The notes beneath the pieces were generated by a model. The model ran no database searches. It was not told where the DNA came from and worked only from the letters and a program-made list of their open reading frames with translations. From Ceratothoa steindachneri (taxonomy: Eukaryota > Arthropoda > Malacostraca > Isopoda > Cymothoidae), in NCBI GenBank assembly GCA_963969495.1, contig OZ018333.1, forward strand, positions 17,194,437 to 17,258,436: a stretch of DNA of 64,000 nucleotides, given 5' to 3'. The position numbers and the translations under genes are program-made. Positions 45,236 to 60,171 of this stretch are shown in pieces. Every line of letters starts with the position of its first letter. The stretch's first letter is position 1.

Positions 45236-45975
45236 TTAGTCACGGGCGACTATACATTTCACTATGCCGGTCAAGCGGTCCCCGTCGTGCTTTTCTTTGT
45301 TTTTTTGCAATAACTTTGTAACTATTCGGCCGATTCTAACGAAATTTGAAATCCTTGTGTTGTTTTACATTCTCTTTCGACTGATATAATTGCCAAGGTC
45401 CTCCCGAGGTTACTCCTAGAATTATTTTCAATAATATAGTAAATATTCGGCTAAGTCTAACGAAATTTGAAACCCGTATGTTGTTTTACATTCTCTTTCG
45501 AATGATATAATTGCCAAGGTCCTCCCGAGGTTAGTCCTAGAATTATTTTCAATAATATCGTAAATATTCGGCTAAGTCTAACGAAATTTGAAACCCTTAT
45601 GTTGTTTTACATTCTCTTTTGACTGATATAATTGCCAAGGTCCTCCCGAGGTTAGTCCTAGAATTATTTTCAATAATATAGTAAATATTCAGCTAAGTCT
45701 AACGAAATTTGAAACCCTTATGTTATTTTACATTCTCTTTCGAATGATATAATTGCCAAGGTCCTCCCGAGGTTAGTCCTAGAATTATTTTCAATAATAT
45801 AGTAAATATTCGGCTAAGTCTAACGAAATTTGAAACTCTTATGTTGTTTTACATTCTCTTTCTACTGATATAATTGCCAAGGTCCGCCCAAGGTTAGTCC
45901 CAGGAATTATTGAAAGTTTTGAAAGTCATAAATCAGAATAAGTGAGAGGACGCGACTTTGGTCAGCAGACCTTGT
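45236..45975 (+). repeat. composite ~120-bp-unit element, copy 4
   Basis: The head TTTTTAGTCACGGGCGACTA has the AGTC...GACT pairing, followed by CACTATGCCGGTCAAGCGGT. Five units follow, spaced 120-121 bp, with CCAAGGTCCTCCCGAGGTTA. The tail is TTGAAAGTCATAAATCAGAA, then GACGCGACTTTGGTCAGCAG and ACCTTGTT. The most complete copy. Confidence 0.88.
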
Positions 45976-46519
45976 TAACTTTTTGAACGAAATTGTGGTC
46001 ATCAGGAGTTTTTAAGCGAGGTTTTTAATCTAGGATTTTTCAGCTTGAGGTAAAATTTTAGGATGTCCAAATTATATTCAGGGAAATGTAATATTGTTAC
46101 CAGGCAATGACTTCGCCACTCCCCCCATAGGGAGGAGGAGCTCGCGCTTCGCTACTATGATTAAAATTTAAAATATAAAAAAAGCAGCCATGATTAATTT
46201 TAAATAACTTTTCTGAACTTCGCCAATTATAATAATTTGAAAAAAAGGAACTTTAAACTAAATTTCCCCCCTTTCAAAATATCACCTTGCTAAAATATAA
46301 AGTTATAGAAGATATATAAAAATAAATTTTCTCAACTTCACCATTTGTAATTCTATAGATTTTAAAAGATTCCCAAAATTTATTTCTGAACTTCACCATT
46401 TTGATATTATAAAAGAATTATTAAAAATAACTTTGATAAAAAAACATAAGTCATAACCAAACTAAGATTAAATTATTATTCAAATACTCAAAAAATCCCT
46501 GTCTTAAATTATAGAGTTA
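45976..46519. other. AT-rich, no gene
   Basis: AT-rich DNA with repeated TTTCTGAACTTCACCATT-like words near 46210, 46325 and 46385. No coding potential. Confidence 0.4.
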
Positions 46520-46520
46520 T

Positions 46521-46557
<37 letters not shown>
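46520..46557. repeat. (GAT)n microsatellite
   Basis: About 12 GAT trinucleotides. Confidence 0.95.
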
Positions 46558-46559
<2 letters not shown>

Positions 46560-47078
46560 GCTAAATTGTGATATTATTTAATGGGGCCGCCCTCGGCGCG
46601 AGCAGGTGCTCCAGGCGAATTCTGAAGGTCGCGCACACGATGCAAACAAAATCCTTCCTTACGCTGGCCCACACGTGGTTGAGGGAGTGGTAATTTGTGG
46701 TACCTTTGGAATGGAGTTTTTATATTGGGAGTGGTAATGTTTTGTACATTGTAGTGGTGTTTTCTTTTAACAATGAGAGTGATAATTTTCATTAACTTTT
46801 GTAGTGGTGAATTTTTTGTAACTTTACAGTGGTGCTTTTTGGTAATATGGGGTGATCTTTTTTGGAAGGGGGGGTGATGCAGCCCTGATGCTATGCTGGA
46901 GGAAAAGACGAGGCTCGAACGACGATAAAAATATGATTCCCGCAGGAGGGGAAGAACACCCCAGTCCTTCCTCTCTAGTCTTCATTCTGACCCTGTTGCC
47001 TCCTCTACCCTCGGCCAAAGGGTCAGCAACATGACATGAATTCGCATTGTATAAGTTTACAAGATTAAGATGGCGCAC

Positions 47079-47079
<1 letters not shown>
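46558..47079. other. no gene seen
   Basis: Contains loosely repeated GTAGTGGTG and GAGTGGTAAT words at 46690-46860. No domain found in short frames on either strand. Confidence 0.35.

Positions 47080-47117
<38 letters not shown>
47080..47117. repeat. (GT)n microsatellite
   Basis: About 19 GT repeats. Confidence 0.97.
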
Positions 47118-47118
<1 letters not shown>

Positions 47119-47675
47119 CTAAGGACAGTCAGGTGACAAGTGAAGTTTTCTCTCTCGGATTGGAAGCGTAATAGCAACGAAGACTTCTCCCGCAGAGAGC
47201 GAGAAGAGATTTGTAGAGAAAGTAGAGTGTGGGTGAAATGGAACTGTGTGGAAGATATCTAGCAGGGTATCCTCCTGCAGGTATTGGGGCCGGGAGGGAA
47301 CGTAAGCATCCAAATGTTACCTGATATCCCCCTTGTGGGTGCATAAAAGGATAGATGGGAGAAATAAAGGGGGAGGTAGGAGGAAAGAAGGGGGTGAAGG
47401 AGGGAGACATATATATTTCCCACCTACCCCAGGAGGAGTGAGCCCCCTTCGCCATCACAAGGGATGAATGGACGAAGGCCGGCCGGCGTCTAGCCTACGA
47501 AATTAGCCGCCGGCCGAATAAGCGAGAATAAGCTTGCATAAAATGGACATGTCTAGAAGGAATAAAGCCATGGAAGTCTCAATCTAGTTTGAGATTAGCG
47601 AGGGGGGCGAGATGAAAGGTACTGGGTGGGGATGTAGTTTTCGAGTGTAGTGGTGTAGTGAAGTGTAAAATAGTA
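47118..47675. other. no gene seen
   Basis: Purine-rich DNA. Overlapping minus-strand frames (47119-47458) lack motifs. Confidence 0.35.
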
Positions 47676-47990
47676 CGTATGTGTGTGCGTATATGTATGT
47701 GTGTTTATGTGTGTATGTCTATGTATATGTGTGGTTGTGTGTATATGTATGTGTGTATGTATATGTATATGTGTGGTTGTGCGTATTTGTATGTGTGTGT
47801 ATATGTCTATGTGTGGTTGTGCGTATCTGTATTTGTGTATGTCTATGTCTATGTGTAGTTGTGCGTATTTGTATGTGTGTATGTATATGTCTATGTGTGG
47901 TTATGGGTATCTGTATGTGTGTATGTATATGTGTGGTTGTGCGTTTGTGTGTATGTGCGTGTGTGTTCGAATGCCAGGGATGCCAAGATG
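47676..47990. repeat. TG/TA-rich minisatellite
   Basis: Variants of TGTGTATGTATATGTCTATG and TGTGGTTGTGCGTATTTG repeat with a period near 40-50 bp. Three plus-strand frames stay open as Cys/Val/Tyr-rich strings. These are products of the repeat. Confidence 0.85.
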
Positions 47991-48369
47991 AGTAAATTGG
48001 GGTTTCATTCAGGGTTGGATGAATGGATGCCAGTGTGTCCTCTCCCCCACGGATTCAGGCGAGTTCTTTGCCCCTGCTTCCCCTCTTCCCCTCCCCCACC
48101 CCCACACACACGCGCGCGCGTGCGTGTGTGTGGGGAATCGACACACATAATCGTGAGGCCGTCCATTCGGACGTCGAGTGAGGGCCATATCGGACCTAGG
48201 ATGGAAAAAGAAAGATTACTGATAGAATTATGAAAGGGGTCGAAAGGGGAGAAGAACCTTATGCACAATTGAGGCCGGCGAACTCCCCGAACCGATTCAT
48301 GGTACTGAATTATTCATGGGGTTATTATACACAAACCAGGTATCGTCTTTTTGACGTGCGACAGACACC
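47991..48369. other. no gene seen
   Basis: A short (AC)(GC)(GT) tract at 48100-48132 forms a self-complementary stretch. No gene recognised. Confidence 0.4.
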
Positions 48370-48949
<580 letters not shown>

Positions 48950-49145
48950 ATTTATTTACCAAACACTACATTCGACCATCACTCTCACAACAAAGCAATA
49001 CATTCATTCGACCATCACTCACACAACCAAGCACTACATTCGACCATCACCTACACATGCAAACAATACATTCGACCATCATTCACACATGAAATCATTG
49101 AATTTTACCATCATTCACACAACCAAGCGATACATCCAACCATCA
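48950..49145. repeat. ~35-bp minisatellite
   Basis: About five copies of ACATTCGACCATCACTCACA followed by CAACCAAGCACT or variants. Confidence 0.8.
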
Positions 49146-49960
49146 CTTACCTATAGTCTGAACAGTCTGGCACTGAACCTCGTACTCACATCACCACATT
49201 ACAGGCAAAACAAAGCACTCCACCTCGCGAGTTCCACCCATGGTGGCCTCGATTATCCACCTTCACTATGTGATGCCCCTAAAACAGCCCCTCGACCTCC
49301 GGGGTACACAACTTCTGCACACTACAAGAAACACATACTACCCGTGCCACTACATGCCAGCCCCCCCCCCTTCCACGTCACATGTGCAAAGCACATATTA
49401 CACCAAGTCATACCAAGAAATTCCTCCACCCCACCCACAAAACGATTCACACATACAGCCCAGCTTACATTTTATGGGTCCAAACCACTTCTTCAATGCC
49501 ACCCCACCGGACATCAACCAGGAAAATTCCTTAGCCCATCACAAATGGGTCGCCCTGGCAAAACTCCGATGCGGTCACCATCCGAAACTAAACACAAATA
49601 CCACACCGGGTCTGACCGACATAGACAGCCCCCGCTACCACCACCATCTCAACACTTTTTCACAACATGCACAGATACACTGGGTCCAAGGTTTCTGAAG
49701 GGACCCTAACGGGACAAACATAAGTAAGTCAAAATAAATGTTTATTAGTTTGTCGGTTGAGATCTGCCGAGAACGACGAGAGAGGAGCAGAAGCGGTGTT
49801 TGAGAGAATTGACCTCAATAACTTGGACTAAAGCACGAGAATCGTCGCGCCACGGCCAAACTTACATACCATCGATTGACGCTTCGTTATTTAGCATATA
49901 ATGTAGATTTGCTAAGGTATGGGTTTAACACCGAGTTTCAATCTTGATGTGGAGATATTT
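49146..49960. other. unassigned, His/Pro-rich open frames
   Basis: Two overlapping plus-strand frames (49089-49709 and 49240-49698) are long and rich in His, Pro and Thr, reflecting CA-rich, C-rich composition. Neither shows a domain, and two long frames in the same DNA argue for composition rather than coding. A few AATAAATG words follow near 49734. Confidence 0.35.
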
Positions 49961-50275
49961 GCTATTTGGGTTGGAGTTACCAGCGATTTGCACTATTGTG
50001 GTGGGAGTTACCAGCGATTTACACTCTTTGGCTGGGGTTTACCAGCGATTTACAATATTGGATGGGATTTACTAGCGATTTACACTTTAAGTACGAGTTT
50101 ATCAATGATTTACACCCCTGGAGTGGGGTTTACCAGCGATTTACAATATTTGGGTTGGATTTACCAACGATTTACGCGATTTAAACGCTTTGGATGGGGT
50201 TTACTATCGATTTACACGCTTTGGATGGGGTTTACATGCGATTTACACGCTTTGGATGGGGTTTACCAATTTAGG
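49961..50275. repeat. ~31-36-bp minisatellite
   Basis: Units of TTTACCAGCGATTTACACTT plus TGGATGGGG recur about nine times with length variation. Confidence 0.85.
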
Positions 50276-52130
50276 ATAACACAAAATCAAAACGAAAACA
50301 ATGAAATCGGAAACAAAACAAAAATAACAACAATGAAATCGGAAACGTAAACAAAAATAACAACAATGAAATCGAAAAAACAACAACAATGAAGGCTGAA
50401 ACAAAAACAAAAATAACAACGATGAAATCGGAAACAAAAACAAAAATAACAACAATGAAATTCGAAACAAAAACAAAAATAACAACAATGAAATTCGGAA
50501 ATAAAAAACATAAATAACATTAGTGAAATCGGAAAAAATATTCAATGAAATTAAAAAACAACAACAACAAAAACAAACAAAGATGAAATCGGAAACAAAA
50601 CAAAAATAACAACAATGAAAACCAAAACCAAAGTAACAACAATGAAATCGGAAACATAAACAAAAACAACAACAATGAAATCGGAAACAAAAAATAACAA
50701 CAATGAAAGCGGAAAAAACAACAACAATGTAATCGGAAACAAAACAAAAATAACAACAATGAAATCGGAAACAAAACAAAAATAACAACAATGAAATCGG
50801 AAACAAAACAAAAATAAAAACTTAAAAATCGGAAACAAAACATAAATAAAACCTATGAAATCGGAGACATGAACAAAAATAACAAAAATGAAATAGGAAA
50901 CATAAACAAAAATAACAGCAATGAAATCGAAAAAACAACAACAATGAAATCGAAAACAAAAATAAACATAACAACAATGAAATCTGAAATTAAACAAAAA
51001 TAACAATAATGAAATTCGTAAATTAAAACCATAAATAACATCAATGAAATCGGTAACAAAACAAAATTATTCAATGAAATTGAAAAAACAACAAAAACAA
51101 ACAACAGTGAAATCGGAAACAAAACAAAAATAACAACAATGAAATCGGAAACAAAAAAATAACAACAATGAAATTGGGGGGGGGGGGAATAACAACAATG
51201 TAATCGGAAGCATACAAAAATAACATCAATGATATCGAAAACAAAAATAACAAGCTTGAAATTGGAAACAAAACAAAAATAACAACAATGAAATCGGAAA
51301 CAAAAAATAACAACAATGAAATTAGGGGGGAAAAATAACAACAATGTAATCGGAAGCATACAAAAATAACATCAATGATATCGGAAACAAAAATAACAAC
51401 CTTGAAATTGGAAACAAAACAAAAATAAAATCAATGAAATCGGAAACATAAGCAAAATTACGACAATGAAATTGGAAACAAAACAAAAATAACAACAATG
51501 AAATCGGAAGCATAAACAAAAATAACAATTAAATTAGAAACAAAACAAAAATGATATCAATGAAATCGGAAACAAAAATTAAACTAAGAACAATGAAATC
51601 GGAAACAAAACAAAAATAACATCAATGAAATCGGAAACAAAAACAAAAATAACAACCGTGAAATCGGAAACAAATCCAAAGTAAAATCTATGAAATCAGA
51701 GGTATAAACAAAAATAACAACAATGAAATAGAAAACAAAACAAAAATAACAACAATGAAATAGGAAACAAAACAAAAATAACATCAATGAAATCGGAAAC
51801 AAAAACAAAAATAACAACCGTGAAATCGGAAACAAATCCAAAGTAAAATCTATGAAATCGGAGGCATAAACAAAAATAACAACAATGAAATAGAAAACAA
51901 AACAAAAATAACAACAATGAAATAGGAAACAAAACAAAAATAACAACAATGAAATCGGAAACATAGACAAAAATAACAAACATAAAATCGGAAAAAAACA
52001 ACAACAATGAAATCGGAAACAAAAATAACAACAATGAAATGGGAAATAAAACAAAAAGTAACAACAATGAAATCGGAAACAAAACAAAAATAACAACAAT
52101 GAAATCGGAAACAAAAAAAAAGGACATCAA
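50276..52130. repeat. ~32-bp A-rich minisatellite (1.85 kb)
   Basis: The unit AACAACAATGAAATCGGAAA plus CAAAACAAAAAT recurs more than 50 times with unit-length variants of 26-44 bp. Long minus-strand frames (for example 50243-50806, 51584-52114) read as Phe/Cys/Leu strings such as ISLLLFLFCFRFHCCYF and come from the repeat. No gene. Confidence 0.95.
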
Positions 52131-53228
52131 TGAATTAGGACTGTAGTACAGCCAGAGAGATCACGAGCAATTAAAACGGGGGTAGAGAAATGGGGACCCC
52201 ATTCTTTCAGGTCATTTTACGCCAAGGTATACAAAGGGGTTATTTAGCTGAATGGGTAGAGGGCTGAGGGCAGTGGGGTCTCCTTGAAAGGATTCCCTAA
52301 CTCCATCTCTCGTAAAGGAAACGCATCCTAAGAGAGTTCCATCTACAACGTGTAGCAGCAACCGTGGTGACCAGAATCGAGCCACCATCCGGGGATTTAC
52401 CATCTCAATGTGACTTAACATCGCTGTAATCGGAGGCGGGTTTCGGCGAGGCTAGGCGTTGGAATAAAAGATGCCTTCATTTAATTCGAGTTTTGCAAAC
52501 CGAATGGTGTCGGGAAATCAGGGATCGCACATGAACCCGATGAACATCGTTCAAGTGACCAGGAAAAAGAGCTCGGGGGTTCTACTAGAACCCTTCATGT
52601 GGGTTCTATTCTGACCGGAGACGCAACTATTCTATCCCAGAAGCTGTATTAATATGAAAATTCAAAGAGGCGTAGGGAAGGAGCCTCTTTCGTTGTAGAA
52701 AATATACAAAATATATTTAGGAGAATTATTTGTCAAATATAATGGGATGAATCCTATTTATGGTATTTTTTTTATAAAATGAATATTTTTAAACTGTATA
52801 CGGATATATTAAGGTGTTGCCAACGGCCGCTACATATAATTATCATAAAAATACTGCGCAGGTTGTAATGGCCTTCAATTCCCGCTCTTTTATTATACTT
52901 ATGCTAATTTATATAATTCTTTTCAAATAGGCTACTATAGGAAGACAAATTAACGTCCTTCTTGAGGTGGTGCGGGACGGAGGACTGCTCAAAGGCAGGA
53001 CTGTCGTTCCTAAACCAAGACTTCTGGCCAGAGCCTACAGGCCATGGGAGATAGGCCTTTAAGAATAAAAGGATCTACCTACTAGACTCGCAGAATTTCA
53101 ATGAATGGTTTGGATTATGTTATTTTTGTCTACCCCACTCTGTTTATTTGCTTGTCTCGAGGGTGAGAAGAAAAATATGGATGGATCTTCACAAAATTAT
53201 GTTGTGAGTTTGGATACGGGCCAAAGAC
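52131..53228. other. no gene seen; weak tRNA-like words
   Basis: TTTAGCTGAATGGGTAGAG at 52242 resembles a Pol III A box and AGAATCGAGCCACC at 52374 a B box, but 130 bp separate them. This is not a tRNA and only weakly a SINE. The rest is AT-rich DNA. Confidence 0.3.
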
Positions 53229-55684
53229 CCCCCCCCCCTCCCCCCTCCCTTAATAGAAACGGATTGTTATCTAATAATTTTCATTCCATTCACCTGTCAA
53301 GTTGAGTGTATGCAAGCACATTAGGTGATATGTCTTTCTTTGGATGAAAATGATCACTCATCACGGATAACAATAATATTTATGTTGTAATAATAATTTG
53401 AAACGCCGCTACATTTGGGAGTGATTTTAGCGGCTGAGTATTATTGGTCATTGCCCGAAAGGATTCACTGCGTGATGTGAGCGCTTCGGCAGCGATTGAA
53501 TCTTCCCTGACTCACTGTCTCTTGAAAGGCCAAATTCGCATTCCGACCAAGAGACGTCAAAGAGCTCCGCGGATAGGCTACATTAGGCTGGCCCGTGTCA
53601 CATCGTATACAAGCCGAGCGAGCCTAAAAATAAACCTGGGATTTATGTGGTATGCAAAGTTAGGTCGAAAAAAATTAAACCTTGCATTTATATGCAAAAT
53701 TATGTTAATTATAATAAGTGTAAATTAGGCTACGCTTGGCTACGTTAAGCTTAGGTTAGGCTATACCTTAAAATAACCTAAAATAAAACTTCCATTTACA
53801 AATAAGACTAACTTAGGTTAAGTTCGGCTAGTAGATTGGACTAGTTATGTTTGTTTAGACTGTTTTCTGCAAACTTAGATAATAAAGATAAAAATTAACA
53901 AACGCCCACAAACATATAACAAGAGGGAAAGTCCATACAATGACCTGCAGCGTTTTGTGATAAGATGATAAATGGTTATTGCATTGATGGTTTCCCATGG
54001 TTCAAATCACTTACGAGTGCCTTTGAATGGCTAAATGAGGCTTCTGCCACTAGATGGCGCCACTCAGTGTCAAATCCGCTGGCAGATTTGAAATCTCCAG
54101 GGTGAATAACACTATGTCCCATGATCATATGGGTCATTTCATGGCTCTAAATGGGAACAATTGAACTTTACTCCTTTAAAAAAAAGAAGAAGCTAGGCCT
54201 TGACCTGGCGCTTCGTCGCAGGTAAAAATTAACCGATGTCAGAAGGCTTTAATGATATCGAATGGGCCGTGAATTACGCTGAGAAAGATAAATATGTATT
54301 AGAAGCAAGGGAAGACTAACGTGAGTGCAATGTCTCTTCGGGAGTACTACCATCCAGGAGAACTATTTTATTACCACGCAGATTACCTCGGATCTCTTAT
54401 TGTTTGCTTCGAAGACCAGGTTGCGAGTCGGGTCCTGCTTTCATCTTACTACAACCATGATGTTATCCTTCTCCGTCAGAGCATTTCGTGACTTCTCGAG
54501 AACCACGCCCTATTCTTTTTCCTTCAAATCATTCACTTCCTCTAGGTTCATAATTTTTTGGCCATTATTGGCTGGTATTTCTAATTTCATGACGATTAGT
54601 TAACATATTCTCCATTTTGGGGTAATTCTTTTAAAGTAATCCATTTGATTGACTAAAAAAATCAACGGCAGTTGCTACTCTATGGTAGATTTGTGAATGC
54701 GATGCAATTGATTTCCACGTCCGATCATTTGTATCTATAAGAGGCTCGATCTTGCGGCCACAACGTTGGTTGATCATAACTGTTATATTGTATTTGTCGT
54801 AGGTACGTCAGATAGGCTTCAGTGACCTTCGCTTGCCTTCACTAGACGCAGGGGGGAGGGGGCTTTTAATTACGGAGGATATTCGAGTGCGTTTTCTACC
54901 GTTGGCCGACTTAGAAAATAGATCAATGGCTTTTTATTTGCTTCTGGGATTTAAACGAGAGAAACAAAATAATCTTTACTATTATACAAACAAATAACAG
55001 AATTTAACAATAATTTGTACACTATAGGAAAATTAATCGTTCAGCAAAAGAAATTAATTTAAAATGAGTAGCGCAATATTTACCCGAAATAAAACGGGAG
55101 GAGATGATGAGGTCAAGCTTCGTAGTCTGAAAGCGTCACGCCTCTTCGACGGGGATAGAGAAAAATGTAATAGGCTTACGATTTTCCAAGAGGGGGAGGG
55201 GGAGCCTCGAGTGGTTGTTCGAGGAAGTATACTTGTAGGGCAAGGTGCGAACCGCGTCATTCCAGAATGAGCCCTTACGTCCTTGACAGCCGTAGTTCTG
55301 AACAACTGGTTTCTTGCATGCGAGTCCTTAGGGTAACAGAGAGTCGCTTGTGAAGTGGCGCGTTGTGTCCTTTGGCTGGTTCCAATGAATCCTCTTGATT
55401 ACTGCTTGGATACTGCGTGAGCAGTGCCTTCCTCCTGGTTGAATATTGGATTGCTCGTTTCCGCACTGGGAAATATATACAACTTCGCCGGAAGCGTTTT
55501 GTTTGCCGTCGAAAATGGGTCCCACTCCGATTCAAGGCGCGGCGGGTGAGGGCTTAGCGGCCTCTCTCTGATTTGGGTTCCGGGCTCCAGTTTGACTCGT
55601 CTCGCTTCGTCATCGCCCCGGAAGTTTACCGGAAGACACCGATTAAAAGTCCGTGAGATACCCCCTTAGGCCTCTTTGTCCGCG

Positions 55685-55686
<2 letters not shown>
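53229..55686. other. unassigned DNA
   Basis: Starts with a C-rich tract (53229-53248). AGGTTA/GGCTA words cluster at 53725-53830 but form no telomeric array. A GC-richer segment at 55050-55640 holds short minus-strand frames without motifs (for example 55054-55535). No gene or element recognised. Confidence 0.35.
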
Positions 55687-55747
<61 letters not shown>

Positions 55748-55762
55748 CTCTCTCTCTCTCTG
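55687..55762. repeat. compound (TA)n(TC)n microsatellite
   Basis: About 28 TA repeats then about nine TC repeats. Confidence 0.96.
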
Positions 55763-56451
55763 ACAGCATCATATGATAGTATATGATAATATATATTATA
55801 TGGTATTATATGATAGGGAGAATGCAAAGCTCTCCCGAATCTGCCGTCAAACAATATGCATCTGTATTTATTCGCAACGGGACTTTTTCTCCCGGGCAAC
55901 GCCAGTTACCTATTCATAGATAAGTCTTGGTGAAGAAGTAAATACTTCAGCGGCGACTAAAGGCGGGAAATTACCACAAGGGCAGTACTACTGTATCGAA
56001 AATCCAGTGTTAATACAGCTAAATGATGGAGCGTGATGCTCCTAAACTAGCACTTGTGATAATAAAAAGTTTGTTCTCTTATAAAAATAGCTTTCATTTG
56101 CATCGAATTATCAACAGGTACATTACACTACACTAATACTACGAATATTTAAAAAGGAAAAAAGAATAAAAGTGGGTTAGAATAGGTAGTAAATTGAAGC
56201 GTTTGTCTTACCACTGCTCTGGCGACGGTACTTGAATTGAACTGAGCCCTAATTCACCCCCAAAGACTGAATTTTATGTTTTTACTAAAGATTAAAAAAT
56301 TTCAAACCAGCGTGGAAAAAATAAAGGCTAAACCTCAGTGCCTTTTTGTTAAATAAAAGAAGAATAAACCATAAGTGAAAATACGTGGAACTGTAGCGTG
56401 CCGAGAAGTGCAAGTGAGCGGTTGAAAAAATTCGCTTGAATGAGTTTTTTT
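55763..56451. other. no gene seen
   Basis: AT-rich DNA with ATATGATA words (55770-55815). No coding or RNA features. Confidence 0.4.
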
Positions 56452-56690
56452 TAAGACTCAGGATGGCGTGGCGCAGTCGATATGCAGCTCGACAACAGCG
56501 GTCTGGCGAAGGAAGAAACTGTTCGCAACTCGCTACTTTCGTTCTTTATTTTTTCATCGCCTCTTTTTTTATACTCCTATATCTGCAGAACCTCACGAAC
56601 CGGCAATTGTTCATTTCAAGCGGCAGAAGGGGATTTTCGAATTCTAGGCTTCTGGGATTCTCCCCGGCTTATATGGACTTAAACTAGTAT
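56452..56690 (+). mobile_element. tRNA-derived SINE (same family as 7110-7320)
   Basis: The head AAGACTCAGGATGGCGTGGC, then AACTGTTCGCAACTCGCTAC as B-box region (about 56518-56537) and a pyrimidine-rich body with TTTTTTCATCGCCTC. The minus-strand copy at 7110-7320 shares the same head and B-box words. Short frames across it are incidental. Confidence 0.6.
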
Positions 56691-56932
56691 CCTTGCGGCA
56701 CCATCAATTTACTGACAATTCCCCCTTGAGAATCCCATCTTTCAGGTCAACTTCAACTAGGCCAACACACCCGTATGTGTTGAAATGGGTTACTGGGATT
56801 GATGGGATCGTGGGATGGAGATAGGTTTTTACCATAGGTTTTACATAAGAAGCATTAAGGCTACTCTATATCTCATCATGAGATCTCATTTGATTTTATC
56901 AGACATTTTGTATTTTCAAGACTCCCCTTCCT

Positions 56933-57765
<833 letters not shown>

Positions 57766-57793
57766 TAGTCCGACGTACGCTACTGTACTTTTT

Positions 57794-57795
<2 letters not shown>

Positions 57796-57877
<82 letters not shown>
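57796..57877. repeat. (TA)n microsatellite
   Basis: About 40 TA repeats. With 56938-57190 it brackets the PLE fragment and its inverted arms. Confidence 0.96.
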
Positions 57878-57880
<3 letters not shown>

Positions 57881-60171
57881 TATACTTTCCCTTTATTAAT
57901 TATTTAAAGCTTCGAAATTATTTGAGTTACGATATCTATTTTATATCTGAATACTGAGGATAAAAAGTATATATATATATATATAACCAAGATTATAGTC
58001 GTTTGCCTAGTTGCTCATGTGGGACCCAGCTGAACCCCATTTAGAATCACAGCCGAGTGCGTTGGCAGGGAAGTGTCCATTGGTCATTTCTTTGAATTGT
58101 CACTGACATGCCATATTGCGGTACTTAGCAACTCTTTACTCTCCATATGCCATTTGCTTAATTAATCGAATAACCACTATCTGAACCTAACTTAACCCAA
58201 CGTGCCACGACGGTAGCCCTCCAAAATGACTTTTCGGGCGAAGAGCATTGAAGGCTGTAAAGGCTATCGATTGACAAAATTTGACCTGCTTCTGTTCGGG
58301 CAGGTCGAATCGTGGTCGAGACTACAAGAGAAGAAATAGTAGGTCAAGGCAGGTCACTTTAATCGGTACTCTAGCGGGATCGAGAATTAGGCTAATTGAC
58401 GTCAAGTCTTCTTGCCTTGTGGAGTTGGTTGACATTCACAGTGGTGGTAAAATCATTAGCTATAGGGTAACCTGAGGTCATAGCTGTTTACAGGCTATCA
58501 GGGATAGTCGAATAAAATTATGGGCGGGAAAACTCAGTAAACAGAAGTTGCTCCCAACTTCTAAATAGTTTCATTCCCCTAACGTGACCACTTTTATTTT
58601 GAACCTCGTATGGAATAGTTTCTGGGAAGATATAGTCTTGGCTTTTCTCATTTGGGGAAAAATGATATATTTAAATATCATTATAACCTCAATGCTTCCT
58701 AATGAATTGCCGTTTTCAATTAATTCAGGTTGCTGGTCCCGCAACAGACAGGACTAACTCAACATCGGGGCTCGCTTTTGATATAGCGATGTCCAAAATA
58801 AAGCGTTTCTGATCGTCAAGGTCACACTGGTATTTTGTCTCCCAAAATTTTACTTCGTACGAATTACACAAAGTAAAATCTACACAGTACTCCTAAGCTA
58901 ATGATAGCTTGAATTTCATTATATACCATTGCTGGTAAAGAATAAGCAGAATAAAAACAAACTGCAAGAGATAAAGTTGTTTAGAAAAAAATAGTAAGAT
59001 AAAGAAGCAAACAAGGTCAAAAGAGATTAAATGAAAGTTTATTTATTGGGGTATAGGAAGAGAGAGGGAGAGGGTGAGAGTGATAAAACGAAGGAGAGAG
59101 AAGAAGTCTATTTCTATTTTGACTTATAAATTATTTCTTTAATTATTCGAAATAATGCTGCTATCAAGTGAACCAAGCTTAATGATTTAAAAATGTTCGT
59201 CTTGAGAATAATTTGCATCAAAAAATATTTTCATGTTTACTAATTCATTCAAGGTTTTCATTAAAATTCTTGTAAATGTAATACTTTCAGTTGATTATAT
59301 ATGGGATAATTGAGTGATTATTTAGGCATAAGCAACTTATAATGGTTTTCCCAAAATATCCATAAAAAGATAGTTATAACAATTTCATAGTATTTCTATC
59401 GATAAATCTTTTGTAATAATTATATATTAATTAAACAATTAGCAACTATGGAATCTAGTTGCCAAGTACCGCAATATGATATAAATGTCAGTCACAATAT
59501 GATGAGTAAAGTGGATGGATGCTAATAATGTGTATATCAGTGAATTGTATATCGCTTGTTCCTAGCTAAGGAACTAATTTAGGGTGTGTCTAAATGTCTA
59601 GACTTGCTGATTATTTTGCAGTAATAGGATATGATCATGAAAAAAATAGTAAGTTTATTTTTGGTTACTTATTTATGATACGGTATCGCCCTATAGGTCT
59701 GGGTTAGTTTAGCCGCAAATTTGAGAATCACAAACTGGGCTGGCCTTGGGCAGGGCACCCTTAGTTCATCTCCAATTTTAGTAAATTCATAGCTAATCAG
59801 CTATCTTTTTTCAAATTCATCAGAAAATAATCGTATTGCTTTCTATTTATCGACATCCGGTGGACGGTTAGTTGTACACATAGCTTATTTGTTTTCCATC
59901 TTAGCACGTTGATAAGACCTTAATGCTCTACATAATAATTAACGGTGATCTTCCAGAATAACTCCGAGTGAGAAATTGACATTTTTCACTCGGAAAACAG
60001 CTAAATAGAAGGCAATAATAAATACAATTATTAATGTTTCATTGTATAAAATATTTTATTTTTTTAGAGGGTTAACTATATGGTGGGTAATTTGAAGCTT
60101 ATAGAGATGAACTCACCATTTGAATTTCTGCGAGAATAAGAAATATGCACTCAGTGCTTCCAAATCTCGCC
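57878..60171. other. AT-rich DNA, possible long-range inverted repeat
   Basis: No gene. An inverted word pair lies at 58098-58140 and 59455-59497: TTGTCACTGACAT and CATATTGCGGTACTTAGCAA on the left, matching in reverse complement on the right. These could be the ends of a ~1.4-kb non-autonomous element. Short (TA)n tract at 57969-57986 and a hairpin ACCTGCTTCTGTTCGGGCAGGT near 58286. Confidence 0.4.

Noticed and set aside
47658..48233. Cys/Val/Tyr-rich plus-strand frames
   Set aside because: Products of TG/TA simple repeats, open in all three frames.
49089..49709. 206-codon His/Pro/Thr-rich frame as a gene
   Set aside because: A second long frame overlaps it and no domain is visible; base composition explains both.
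50243..52114. Phe/Cys/Leu-rich minus-strand frames
   Set aside because: Translation of the ~32-bp A-rich minisatellite, with overlapping open frames.
52242..52390. tRNA gene or SINE from A-box and B-box-like words
   Set aside because: Boxes are too far apart, and no cloverleaf or tail was found.
53725..53830. Telomere-like AGGTTA words
   Set aside because: Irregular and few; not a (TTAGG)n array.
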